Of a stretch of 64,000 bases of DNA, positions 35,755 to 44,029 are shown piece after piece. How positions within the stretch are numbered: the first letter of the stretch is position 1; every line of letters starts with the position of its first letter. Source of the DNA: Ralstonia pickettii. GTDB taxonomy: Bacteria > Pseudomonadota > Gammaproteobacteria > Burkholderiales > Burkholderiaceae. The notes beneath the pieces are model-generated. The model had not been told where the DNA came from. It saw only the letters and a list, made by a program, of their open reading frames with translations, and searched no databases. The stretch covers positions 124,001 through 188,000 of the forward strand of contig NZ_CP104383.1 in NCBI RefSeq assembly GCF_030582395.1, in the 5' to 3' direction. The position numbers and the translations under genes are program-made.

Positions 35755-36249
35755 ATGACCACCAACGTACTCATCCTCTGTACCCATAACTCCGCGCGCA
35801 GTGTCCTGAGTGAAGGCATGTTGAACCACTGGGCGCAGAAGCTCGGCAAAGACGTGCGCGCCTACAGCGCCGGCAGCGCGCCGAGCGGCCGCCTCAACCC
35901 GTTCGCGTTGGAAGCACTTACCAATGCCGACATTGACACCGCGGACTACCGTAGCAAGAGTTGGGACGAGTTCGTTGCGGACGGCGCACCTCAGATGCGC
36001 ATCGTCATCACCGTATGCGACAGCGCCGCTGCGGAAACCTGCCCCTACTGGCCGGGCAGTCCGGTCAAAGTGCACTGGGGCTATACCGATCCGTCCAATG
36101 CACCGGGCGGTGACGAAGGCAAGCGACAGGCCTTCGAGCTGACCCGCCAGGCGATCGGCTATCGCATGCTGCAATTGTTGGCGCTGCCACTTGAGTCCCT
36201 GAGCAATGCCGAACTGCAGGCCGAGCTCGAACGCATCTCGCAAGACTGA
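35755..36249 (+). CDS. arsC: ArsC, LMW-phosphatase-type arsenate reductase (2)
   Basis: A 164-residue paralogue of the previous gene with P-loop LILCTHNSARS, VCDSAAAETCPYWPG and GYTDPSN. The His in place of Gly after CT defines a distinct subgroup. It starts 13 bp after the first arsC. The two copies are related but clearly diverged, so they may use different thiol donors (inference). Confidence 0.9.
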   Translation: MTTNVLILCTHNSARSVLSEGMLNHWAQKLGKDVRAYSAGSAPSGRLNPFALEALTNADIDTADYRSKSWDEFVADGAPQMRIVITVCDSAAAETCPYWPGSPVKVHWGYTDPSNAPGGDEGKRQAFELTRQAIGYRMLQLLALPLESLSNAELQAELERISQD

Positions 36250-36254
36250 GCACC

Positions 36255-36959
36255 ATGGTCGATTTGCGAAACAGGCTTGCCGCCGAAGTCCTGGGAACGG
36301 CGTTGCTGCTGGCGGTGGTTATCGGCTCCGGCATCATGGCCGAACGCCTTGCGGGCGGTAACGTCGCGGTGGCGCTGCTGGCCAACACCGCGGCCACAGT
36401 GGGCGGCTTGTATATCCTGATCGAAGTGTTCGGCCCCGTCAGTGGCGCGCACTTCAATCCAGCGGTTAGCGCGGTCATGGTGGCTCAGGGTGAGCTACCG
36501 GGGGCGGCGTTGGTGCCATACATCGCTGCGCAGCTTGTGGGAGCCATGCTGGGCGCATGGCTCGCCCATGCCATGTTCGACATGACGATCCTGCAGTTCT
36601 CCACCAAAGTGCGCAGCGGGACTGGCCAGTGGATCGCCGAAGCGGTGGCAACCGCGGGCCTACTGTTGGTGATTCTGCGGGCGCCAAGCGGCCGCGCGTC
36701 TTCTATGGTGGCGGCCTACATTGGCGCGGCCTATTGGTTCACGGCGTCCACGTCGTTTGCCAACCCGGCAGCGGCATTCGGGCGGATGTTCAGCAACAGC
36801 TTTGCCGGCATCGCACCGGCGAGTGTGCCGGGCTTCGTCATCGCGCAATGCGTTGGTGCCGCCATCGGGTTGATGCTGCATCGCATGCTGGAACCACGCC
36901 TGGTGCGTCGAGACCACCCCAACGTCATCGAGTCGTCTGGCGAACACCAAGTGGACTGA
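36255..36959 (+). CDS. aqpS: AqpS-like aquaglyceroporin
   Basis: A 234-residue MIP-family channel with six helices and two NPA loops (GAHFNPAVS at residues 68-70; SFANPAAAFGR at 170-172). Aquaporins in ars operons let As(III) flow out after arsenate reduction, and this one lies 5 bp behind two arsC genes. Also written as MIP/aquaporin in other genomes. Confidence 0.9.
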   Translation: MVDLRNRLAAEVLGTALLLAVVIGSGIMAERLAGGNVAVALLANTAATVGGLYILIEVFGPVSGAHFNPAVSAVMVAQGELPGAALVPYIAAQLVGAMLGAWLAHAMFDMTILQFSTKVRSGTGQWIAEAVATAGLLLVILRAPSGRASSMVAAYIGAAYWFTASTSFANPAAAFGRMFSNSFAGIAPASVPGFVIAQCVGAAIGLMLHRMLEPRLVRRDHPNVIESSGEHQVD

Positions 36960-37016
36960 TTGCTGCGTGAACATGACGGTTCGCTACAGCGTCAACGCGT
37001 CGCGCTCTATCGCCTC

Positions 37017-37041
37017 GCCGGGCTCCTGCAACGAGCCCGGC
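37017..37041. terminator. hairpin between convergent aqpS and arsC
   Basis: Stem gccgggct/agcccggc with a 9-base loop between two convergent genes; no T run, so only a possible terminator. Confidence 0.4.
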
Positions 37042-37054
37042 CAGAGGCTATGCC

Positions 37055-37477
37055 TTACTTCACGCGGCGGCCTTGCGCGTCGACCACCACCTCCCCATCT
37101 TCCTTTGTGAATGCGCCTTGTTGAGGCTGGGGAAGGATGTCCAACACGACTTCAGACGGACGGCACAGTCGCACACCCAGCGGGGTCACCACAAACGGCC
37201 GGTTGATGAGGATCGGGTGCGCCATCATCGCATCGAGCAACGCATCGTCTGTCAGCTCGGGATTGCCTAAGCCGAGTTCGGCGTACGGGGTACCTTTTTC
37301 GCGCAGGGCTCCGCGCACGGTGAGTCCTGCACGTTGAATGAGCGAGATCAGCTCTTCGCGCGCAGGCGGTGTTACCAGGTATTCGATGACGGTGGGCTCA
37401 ATACCCGCATTGCGGATCATGGCCAGCGTGTTGCGGGACGTGCCGCATGCCGGGTTGTGGTAGATGGTGACGCTCAC
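37055..37477 (-). CDS. arsC: ArsC, glutaredoxin-dependent arsenate reductase
   Basis: A 140-residue thioredoxin-fold arsenate reductase of the E. coli plasmid R773 type: active Cys in YHNPACGTSRNTL, then the arginines of ILINRPFVVTPLGVRLCRPSE. It uses glutathione and glutaredoxin, unlike the two LMW-type enzymes nearby. Downstream of arsR in the same direction. Confidence 0.92.
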   Translation of the reverse strand: MSVTIYHNPACGTSRNTLAMIRNAGIEPTVIEYLVTPPAREELISLIQRAGLTVRGALREKGTPYAELGLGNPELTDDALLDAMMAHPILINRPFVVTPLGVRLCRPSEVVLDILPQPQQGAFTKEDGEVVVDAQGRRVK

Positions 37478-37590
37478 GTTCCTGATCCCGCTTGCAAGTT
37501 GGAAAGGTAGATACGGTGCCTATTTCGTTGCCGTGGCCCAAAGGTGCCGCGCAGCACGCCCCACCGCATGTCAGTGGATGGGCAGAGACT

Positions 37591-37947
37591 TCAACCTGGC
37601 GCTTGCTGGCCCTCGCACTCGGGGCAGATGGATTGAGCATCAAGGTCCCCACAGAGCTCCGGTTGACCGCCGCAACACTCGTCGGTGAGATAGGCGACCA
37701 GGTCAAGCATCATGGGGAGGTTGGCGCGGTAGCGCAGAAAACGCCCTTCCTGCGTTGCACTGACCAAGCCCGCGTGGGCCATGGACTTGAGGTGGAACGA
37801 CAAATTTGTCGGGGGGATATCCAGCGTGTCGCGGATGTCGCCTGCGACCATACCTTCCTGCCCCATCTTCACGAGCAAGCGGAACACGTCCAGCCGGACA
37901 CCTGACGAGAGGGACTCGAAGACGGAGGTCGCAGTACTTTTATCCAT
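37591..37947 (-). CDS. arsR: third ArsR-family repressor
   Basis: A 118-residue winged-helix repressor with recognition helix PPTNLSFHLKSMAHAGLV and a C-terminal Cys-rich part (DECCGGQPELCGDLDAQSICPEC). It differs from the other two arsR copies in sequence and has more thiols. It precedes the glutaredoxin-type arsC by 113 bp and is divergent from the phosphate-binding-like gene at 38148. Confidence 0.9.
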   Translation of the reverse strand: MDKSTATSVFESLSSGVRLDVFRLLVKMGQEGMVAGDIRDTLDIPPTNLSFHLKSMAHAGLVSATQEGRFLRYRANLPMMLDLVAYLTDECCGGQPELCGDLDAQSICPECEGQQAPG

Positions 37948-38147
37948 GGGGCGTAATGCTAATCGAGCGTTCGTTCGATGCGAGGAAATTCCTTCTCAGC
38001 CGCAAGCCTCTCGTGACGCAACAGTTAAGACATATTTCCTTCACGAAACAATTCAATACTAATTGAATGCTGCAAGTATCGCAGCATTTCACCGGGCCGG
38101 GTCGCCCCAGGTCCGGAACAATTCTTAGCCACTTTGGAGCTCAGCTC

Positions 38148-38933
38148 ATGCGTCTCAAGCGTTTTGTTGCCACCGCAGCCATCGCTCTGGTTGCCATGCA
38201 GTCGCTTTCTGCCCTTGCCGATACGATCGATGTCCGCGGCTCGACGACCGTCAACAGCGTCCTGATCACGCCCTACATGGCGGATATTGAGCGCTTGTCG
38301 GGTCAAAAGCTGAAGGTCAGCCCCAGCAACTCCGGCGAGGGCCTGACTGACCTCATTGGCTTCTCCTCCGATGTCGCCATGACCTCCGCTCCGTTCAAGG
38401 ACGTTGCTGACCAACTCGCCAAGACCCCCAATCTGAAAGGGCTGAAGATTGACCAGCGTGAGTTCAATGTGGTGAATCTCGGTCACGCGGAAGTTCTCTT
38501 CGTCGTGAACGCCTCCAACAAGGTGTCTCATCTCACGAAAGCCCAACTCACCGGCTTGCTGACCGGCACGATCAAGAACTGGAAGGAAGTTGGCGGGGAA
38601 GATCAGCCCGTCGTCATCATCTCTGAAGCGGGCACCGGCGCCATGCGCACTGAGATCAGCCGCCACCTGCTCGGCGGAAAGGACTTCCCGACCGACATCA
38701 AGACTATCGAGCTCGCCAACCAGATTCCTGGTGTCGTCGCGGCAACACCGGGCGCCATCGGCTTCATGAGCTCCGCTCTGCCGGCGAGCCAACGCGCCGA
38801 CGTACGCGTCATCCCGAGTGACGGCAAGATCGAGCAAACATTGTTCGTGATCACCCGCCCGCACCCGAGTGCCAGCGTCGAGAGCGTCATCAGCGCAATC
38901 AAGGACGTGGCATCGAAGGCTCTGACGCATTAA
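38148..38933 (+). CDS. PstS-like periplasmic oxyanion-binding protein
   Basis: A 261-residue exported binding protein (signal peptide ending SLSALA) of the PBP-like/PstS2 group: TIDVRGSTTVNSVL, SPSNSGEGLTDLIG, SEAGTGAMRTEISRHLLG. It is unlike the full PstS at 33977 in length and sequence. The ATG at 38148 with GGAG upstream is chosen over 38067. It is a single gene without permease, so it either feeds PstCAB or acts as a sensor, like AioX-type binding proteins near aio genes; neither role is shown. Confidence 0.8.
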   Translation: MRLKRFVATAAIALVAMQSLSALADTIDVRGSTTVNSVLITPYMADIERLSGQKLKVSPSNSGEGLTDLIGFSSDVAMTSAPFKDVADQLAKTPNLKGLKIDQREFNVVNLGHAEVLFVVNASNKVSHLTKAQLTGLLTGTIKNWKEVGGEDQPVVIISEAGTGAMRTEISRHLLGGKDFPTDIKTIELANQIPGVVAATPGAIGFMSSALPASQRADVRVIPSDGKIEQTLFVITRPHPSASVESVISAIKDVASKALTH

Positions 38934-39101
38934 GAGAATCAAGCGCGTAGCACGTGCCGCCCGGCGATGGGAATCGTGGGGCGGCATGTCGAGCACCTGC
39001 TCCGATGGACGTAATAGATGGACGCCCAGCGTCGCGACATCGAACAGCTGATTGATCGAGATCGAATCGCCGTCGCGCCGCGCTGCATCAGTCGGGAATA
39101 G

Positions 39102-41588
39102 TCAAGTCGCTTCGCTTCGGCGACTCTTGAAACTCACAGTCTCCTTGAAGTCCTGGACCGTGCCCACGCGGCGCAGGTTCGCCCAGGTTCCCTTGTAGTA
39201 AGGCACCACGTTGCGATCGGTCCACGGCGTGGTCACGTTGCCCATGACGCCGTTGAAGTGTCCGAACTGCATGAAGGTCTGGTTCCGCTTGATGTCGGGC
39301 TCCAGATACGCCATCGCATAGGTAGAGCCATAGTCGTTGTAGACCTCCACCACGTCGCCTGAACTGATACCCAGCGAGCGCGCATCGTCGGGATTGATCT
39401 CCAGGAAGGCCATGGGCACACGCCCGCGCACGAACTCGTTGTACTGGTCGTGATAGAGCGTTTGCCACACTTCATTGACGCGGCCGTTGTTGATCCAGAA
39501 GCGGTACTTGGCTTTCTGGTCGGCCACCGGTTTCGGTAAGCCTGGCCATGTGGCGGGCTTGAATTCGGCCTTGCCGTCAGCGGTGTCGAACTTGCCGTCC
39601 GTGTAGAGCATCTCAGTGCCGATCAGTTTGCCGTCCCGGTATTCCTTGACCGGCAACTGCACGCCGTTGTTGCCCATGGCGTGTAGCCGCTCGAAGGTGA
39701 CCAGATTGCCGGAATTGCCGCCCTGGCTGTCGATGTGGCCAGCGCCGGGTTGACCAGCTTGGCGGAATCCATCGTTGAAGGCATCCTCCTCGGTCTTCCA
39801 ATCGAAGCCGCTGAACCGTGCCGCCATGTCGCGCTTGCCCTCAAGTTCGTACATGTTCTTAAGCGTGTTGGCGATATCGGCGGCAATCAAGCAATCCGGC
39901 CGGGCGGTTCCCGGCGGGTCCATGAACCGCTCAGACAGGCGCATGCGGCGCTCGCCGTTCATCGAGGTCAGATTCATCTCGCCCGGATGCGTGGCCGGCA
40001 GCATCAGATGCGCGGCTTCCGCCAGCTTGGTGGGATAGAGGTTGATGTTGGTGACAAATAGGCCGCCCTTGTTCCGCACTGCGTCATAGACCACATCGAC
40101 CATTTGCGGAGCAGGTACCCCGCGCACTTTCGCCATTGCTTCCTTGACGATGTTGGCCCGGCGCAGGATGACGGCGCGGTGCTCCTCGGCGTTCAACGTG
40201 GTCTGGAACGGATTGGCGCCCCAAGCCGTGTACATCAGGCCCTTGCCGTGAATGATTTCCTGATCTACGTAGATCTTGTCCTTGCCCGGATACGGCGGAC
40301 GTGCATAGCCCTCCTGGTGGCCGCCCATCCGCACGACGCCCGTGCCGCGCCGGCCGACGTTATGCGTGGCCAGCACGAGGTCGACCAGGGCAGATTGGAT
40401 CAAGTAGTTATCGTTGCCCCAGATGATGCCCTTCTCGTACGCGTGCATGGTGCGAGGCCGTTGCCCAGCAGCGTTGGGCTTGTACGCCCACTCGGCGGCT
40501 TGGCGCAGTTTGTCGACCGGTACGCCTGTGACGCGACTCGTTTCTTCGAGCGACATCCGGTTGGCCGCCAGTGCTTGATCAAAGCCTTTCGTGTAGGTGG
40601 CGATGAACTGCTTGTCATGCCAGCCTTGGTCCACCACATAGGTCAGCAACCCGTCGAACAGCGCAATGTCGGTGCCCGGCTCGATGTCCAGGTGCAGGAC
40701 GTTTGCCTTGCCTGCCGCCTGCTCGGCCACAGCGATGGTCGCAGTGCGGCGCGGATCGACGAAGATCACCTTGGCGGCAACCGGTGTCTCGCCGGGGAAG
40801 CGTTGCTTGCGCTTGTCGACGGTCTGGCCCCGCAGGTTAGGCAACCAATGCGCTAGGAAGTAGTTGGTTTGCGTCTCGTAGGAATTGCAGCCGATGGCCA
40901 TGATGACGTCGGCTAGCTCAGCGTCCTCATAGCTGTTGTTCAACTCGCCGATACCCATCTCGCGCGTCGCATGGCACTCAGAGTTGTAGGCAGGACGATT
41001 GTGAATCCGTACTAGAGGTGTCTTGAGGGCAGTAAACATCAGCTTGCCGGTTCCCCAGGTGTTCTCGAAACCGCCACCTGCGCCGCCGTGGTCGAAGCAG
41101 TCGAACGCCAGTCCGTCGGGACCATCGCGATCGAGAATCCGCTTGGTCAACCCGGCATATAGCGCTAGCGCGTCATCCCAACTGGTATCAACCCACTGGT
41201 CGGCCACATACACTCGAGGACTGCGCAGCCGGTCCTTGGCCACGCCCTCGGGGTTGTACATCACCTTGGCCAGTTGCCCACCGCGCGTCGACGACAAGCC
41301 CTGGTTCACCGAGCATTGCTTGTCCGGCACGATCAGGATGTTGTAGCGCCGGCCATCCTTGTCGGTGATGGTGTTCTGCATATTGGGGGTCATCACCACC
41401 GAGAGCGGCGGCAGCTGCTTGCGGAAATCCAGGCCCAGGGCATTCTGGGTGGGAGCGCGGCCACCTTCGGTGTCCTCGGGCCATTTGAAGACGTGGTATC
41501 CGCACCCAACGATGCAGAAATGGCACGTCAGGTTGGTTTTCTGTGCATTCACGGGCGGCAGGGCCACCCGATCCTTATTGGTCGCCAT
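39102..41588 (-). CDS. aioA: AioA, arsenite oxidase large (molybdopterin) subunit
   Basis: An 828-residue enzyme oxidising arsenite to arsenate in the periplasm. The N-terminus carries the [3Fe-4S] motif Cys22-x2-Cys25-x3-Cys29 ([16 protein letters not shown]), the AioA hallmark; bis-MGD-binding segments and the C-terminal domain follow, with normal family length. There is no signal peptide; it is exported with the Tat-bearing AioB. Ribosome site AAAGGAGG lies just upstream. No cytochrome c gene follows; the electron acceptor must be elsewhere. Confidence 0.95.
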   Translation of the reverse strand: MATNKDRVALPPVNAQKTNLTCHFCIVGCGYHVFKWPEDTEGGRAPTQNALGLDFRKQLPPLSVVMTPNMQNTITDKDGRRYNILIVPDKQCSVNQGLSSTRGGQLAKVMYNPEGVAKDRLRSPRVYVADQWVDTSWDDALALYAGLTKRILDRDGPDGLAFDCFDHGGAGGGFENTWGTGKLMFTALKTPLVRIHNRPAYNSECHATREMGIGELNNSYEDAELADVIMAIGCNSYETQTNYFLAHWLPNLRGQTVDKRKQRFPGETPVAAKVIFVDPRRTATIAVAEQAAGKANVLHLDIEPGTDIALFDGLLTYVVDQGWHDKQFIATYTKGFDQALAANRMSLEETSRVTGVPVDKLRQAAEWAYKPNAAGQRPRTMHAYEKGIIWGNDNYLIQSALVDLVLATHNVGRRGTGVVRMGGHQEGYARPPYPGKDKIYVDQEIIHGKGLMYTAWGANPFQTTLNAEEHRAVILRRANIVKEAMAKVRGVPAPQMVDVVYDAVRNKGGLFVTNINLYPTKLAEAAHLMLPATHPGEMNLTSMNGERRMRLSERFMDPPGTARPDCLIAADIANTLKNMYELEGKRDMAARFSGFDWKTEEDAFNDGFRQAGQPGAGHIDSQGGNSGNLVTFERLHAMGNNGVQLPVKEYRDGKLIGTEMLYTDGKFDTADGKAEFKPATWPGLPKPVADQKAKYRFWINNGRVNEVWQTLYHDQYNEFVRGRVPMAFLEINPDDARSLGISSGDVVEVYNDYGSTYAMAYLEPDIKRNQTFMQFGHFNGVMGNVTTPWTDRNVVPYYKGTWANLRRVGTVQDFKETVSFKSRRSEAT

Positions 41589-41603
41589 GGCAGTCGCCTC
41601 CTT

Positions 41604-42122
41604 TCACAGCAAGTTGGCTTGACGCCCGTAGATGAGTCCATCGACGGCCACGGCCTTGATCGAACCGTCTTTGGCGCTGTAGTCCAGAACGATCCTCGGC
41701 AAATTCTCGGTGGCCTGTCCCGTGACCATTTGACCGGCCTTCTCGGGATCGAAAATGCTGAAGTGGCACGGGCATTTGAACGCGCGTGCGGCGGCATCGT
41801 AGGCGACCGGGCAGCCCATATGTGTGCACAGCGTGCTGAAGGCTACGATGTCCTTGTCAGGGCCGACACCGCCCGGCACAGGCGCTCCCATCTTCATCAA
41901 CGCGCACGGAGAAGAGGCGTCAGGATAAAGAAACGCGACCGGCTCGTTGACGCGCAACTGAGAAGCGCGCGCGACCGTCTTGGCGGGGTATGGCAGTGTG
42001 GTCCGCCCCACATCAGCAACTGGCTGCGTGGTGGGGGCCGCCGTAGCGATGTTGCCGGTAGCGCCAACAGTGGCGGCTGCGCCCCCGGTGGCCTTCAGAA
42101 ACTGCCTGCGAGACAGGGACAT
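41604..42122 (-). CDS. aioB: AioB, arsenite oxidase Rieske subunit
   Basis: A 172-residue Rieske [2Fe-2S] protein with a Tat signal peptide ([13 protein letters not shown]) and Rieske motifs CTHMGCPV and CPCHFSIFD. It passes electrons from AioA to a periplasmic acceptor. The second motif and the Cys spacing match AioB from other betaproteobacteria. It precedes aioA by 15 bp in one operon. Confidence 0.95.
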   Translation of the reverse strand: MSLSRRQFLKATGGAAATVGATGNIATAAPTTQPVADVGRTTLPYPAKTVARASQLRVNEPVAFLYPDASSPCALMKMGAPVPGGVGPDKDIVAFSTLCTHMGCPVAYDAAARAFKCPCHFSIFDPEKAGQMVTGQATENLPRIVLDYSAKDGSIKAVAVDGLIYGRQANLL

Positions 42123-42420
42123 GGGTCTCCCCCTTCGTTTGGAAGAGTGGCCTTGCCAGCGTCCGTCAGCGGGCCTGCGTCATGCGGCGCGGGGGCATAT
42201 CGTTTGCCTGAAGGCTCGATATTTCTATAGATATAGATATGTTTTGTAGTTCACCACTTCCTTGAATGCAAGGGATCGGCCGCTCGGGCAGGAGTTTTGT
42301 GTTGTGCAGACCAGCAAAGCATCGCGCCGTGCGGCGGTGCGCAAATGCCAACTGGGACATCAACTTCGGTTCGCCAAAGCAGCGACAATACAGGCGCAAC
42401 AGCATTTGCGCAGGCGTTCC
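42123..42420. other. aioB upstream region and transposon boundary
   Basis: About 300 bp without a gene. An AT-rich block at 42220-42246 (atatttctatagatatagatatg) could be the aioBA promoter with an ArsR-type operator. I see no -24/-12 sigma-54 promoter. Codons upstream of the recombinase start (42262-42420) are open but do not resemble the second copy of the recombinase. Confidence 0.4.
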
Positions 42421-43740
42421 ATGACAGATATCGACCGGTACTTGGAAGCAGCTACTCGCTACAACACGCGACGTAGCTACCAGTCCGCTATCCGCCACTT
42501 CGAAGTCGAATGGGGCGGTTTCCTGCCGGCGAGCGCCGACGCGGTTGCACGCTACCTCGCCGAGCACGCCGAATCTCTGTCGCTCAACACGTTGCGTGCA
42601 CGCCTGGCAGCGCTCGGACAATGGCACCAGAGCCAGGGGTTTCCCGATCCGACCAAAGCGCCGCACGTGCGCAAGGTCCTCAAGGGCATTGCCGCGCTGC
42701 ACCCCGCGACCGAAAAGCGCGCCAAGCCGTTGCAGCTCGTGCAGCTTGAACAACTGGTCGCTTGGCTGGATGCGCGGCTTGCGCATGCCGGCGCCACTGG
42801 CGACGTGCGGACCTATGCAACACACGCCCGTGACAAGGCGCTCGTGCTGATCGGCTTCTGGCGGGGTTTTCGGTCTGATGAATTGAACCGGATGCGCGTC
42901 GAACACATCGAGGTCGAGGCAGGCCGCGGCATGACCGTGTTTCTGCCGCGGACCAAGGCAGACCGTGCTCAACACGGCACTACGTTCAAGGTGCCAGCGC
43001 TCTCGCGCCTGTGCCCGGTGGCGGCCTTCGAGACATGGATCACCGCGTCTGGGTTGAAGCAGGGGCCGGTATTTCGCCGCATCGACCGATGGGGAAATGT
43101 TGGCGACGAAGCGCTCCACGTCAGCAGCTTCGTGCCGTTGCTACGCTCGCTTTTCCGCGCAGCAGAACTGCCGGCGCCCGACAGCTACAGCAGCCACTCG
43201 CTGCGGCGCGGCTTCGCGACCTGGGCCAACGCGAACCAGTGGGATCTCAAGATGCTGATGGAATACGTCGGCTGGAAGGACGTGCGCTCCGCCATGCGCT
43301 ACATCGACGCAGCCGATCCGTTCGCGCAGCATCGCATTGAAACGGCACTATCGGTGACACCACCGCCGACGCCAGCACCGCCACAACCACCCACCACCAT
43401 GCCGGTGGCGCCGCCAGCGCTACCACTCGCGGTCGCGCCCAAGCCCGCGCAGGAAACGCGGTTAACGGTGGACATCTACATCGAGCGCAACAGCAAATTC
43501 GTGCGCGGCATGTCCAAGGCCCGCCGCTGGATCGAGCAGTTCTGCTTGTCCCCGTACCAGATGCGCGTGTTCGAGAAGCGGCGCCCCCGCTACGAAATCG
43601 TCATGCCGTTTGCTGCCGGCCCCGAGTTGGAGCATGCCATCGAGGAACTGATCTCGGAGATGCACGAAAACGCGGACCTTTGCAATTGCTTCATCGAGGT
43701 GACGCTGCACGATCCGCTGACCGATACCTACTGGAGCTGA
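42421..43740 (+). CDS. tyrosine recombinase with C-terminal extension (module A)
   Basis: A 439-residue site-specific recombinase: SAM-like core-binding domain (TRRSYQSAIRHFEVEW), catalytic Arg in GFWRGFRSDELNR, His-x2-Arg in HSLRRGFATWANANQ and the Trp/Tyr part in YVGWKDVRSAMRYID. After a Pro-rich linker (about residues 315-345) comes a 95-residue domain ending EVTLHDPLTDTYWS, which is not part of the classical recombinase. The ATG 42421 matches the start of the second copy. It probably resolves cointegrates of the transposon, in place of a serine resolvase. Confidence 0.85.
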   Translation: MTDIDRYLEAATRYNTRRSYQSAIRHFEVEWGGFLPASADAVARYLAEHAESLSLNTLRARLAALGQWHQSQGFPDPTKAPHVRKVLKGIAALHPATEKRAKPLQLVQLEQLVAWLDARLAHAGATGDVRTYATHARDKALVLIGFWRGFRSDELNRMRVEHIEVEAGRGMTVFLPRTKADRAQHGTTFKVPALSRLCPVAAFETWITASGLKQGPVFRRIDRWGNVGDEALHVSSFVPLLRSLFRAAELPAPDSYSSHSLRRGFATWANANQWDLKMLMEYVGWKDVRSAMRYIDAADPFAQHRIETALSVTPPPTPAPPQPPTTMPVAPPALPLAVAPKPAQETRLTVDIYIERNSKFVRGMSKARRWIEQFCLSPYQMRVFEKRRPRYEIVMPFAAGPELEHAIEELISEMHENADLCNCFIEVTLHDPLTDTYWS

Positions 43741-43998
43741 TCAACCTGGCGCCTGAGGCATGGTTTTGCCGTCGGGGCGAACAAAGTGCTCGGTACACAG
43801 CCGCTCGGCTTCGCGCAGACCGGCTTCGGTCAGCACAACGGATTTTGCCCGGCTAACCGGATCGCCGATGAGGCCCTTGGCGTGCAAGCGGTTCAGCGCG
43901 TCCCAGTCCAGGCTTTTCCAGGCGTGATTGCCGTCGCTCAAGTTCAGGAACAGAAGCGCCAGCACGACCTCGTCGATGGCATCGGTGTTCAGCGTCAT
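43741..43998 (-). CDS. DUF6429 family protein
   Basis: An 85-residue protein starting MTLNTDAIDEVVLALLFLNL with NHAWKSLDWDALNRLHAKGLIGDP and SVVLTEAGL, the DUF6429 pattern. DUF6429 genes often sit beside transposase genes; the function is unknown. Its stop abuts the recombinase stop. The second module (59.2-63.7 kb) lacks it. Confidence 0.75.
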   Translation of the reverse strand: MTLNTDAIDEVVLALLFLNLSDGNHAWKSLDWDALNRLHAKGLIGDPVSRAKSVVLTEAGLREAERLCTEHFVRPDGKTMPQAPG

Positions 43999-44029
43999 GA
44001 TCTTCGATCGGTGGATTGCCGGATTTGCG

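Noticed and set aside
41274..42230. A 318-residue plus-strand frame over aioA/aioB
   Set aside because: Overlaps two clearly identified genes on the other strand and has no recognisable domain.
42123..42260. Sigma-54 promoter for aioBA
   Set aside because: No convincing GG-N10-GC pair at -24/-12 spacing; the best GC-rich candidates lack the TGC half.
42262..42420. N-terminal extension of the module A recombinase to 42262
   Set aside because: The second copy begins exactly at the position corresponding to 42421, and the extra 53 residues have no counterpart.
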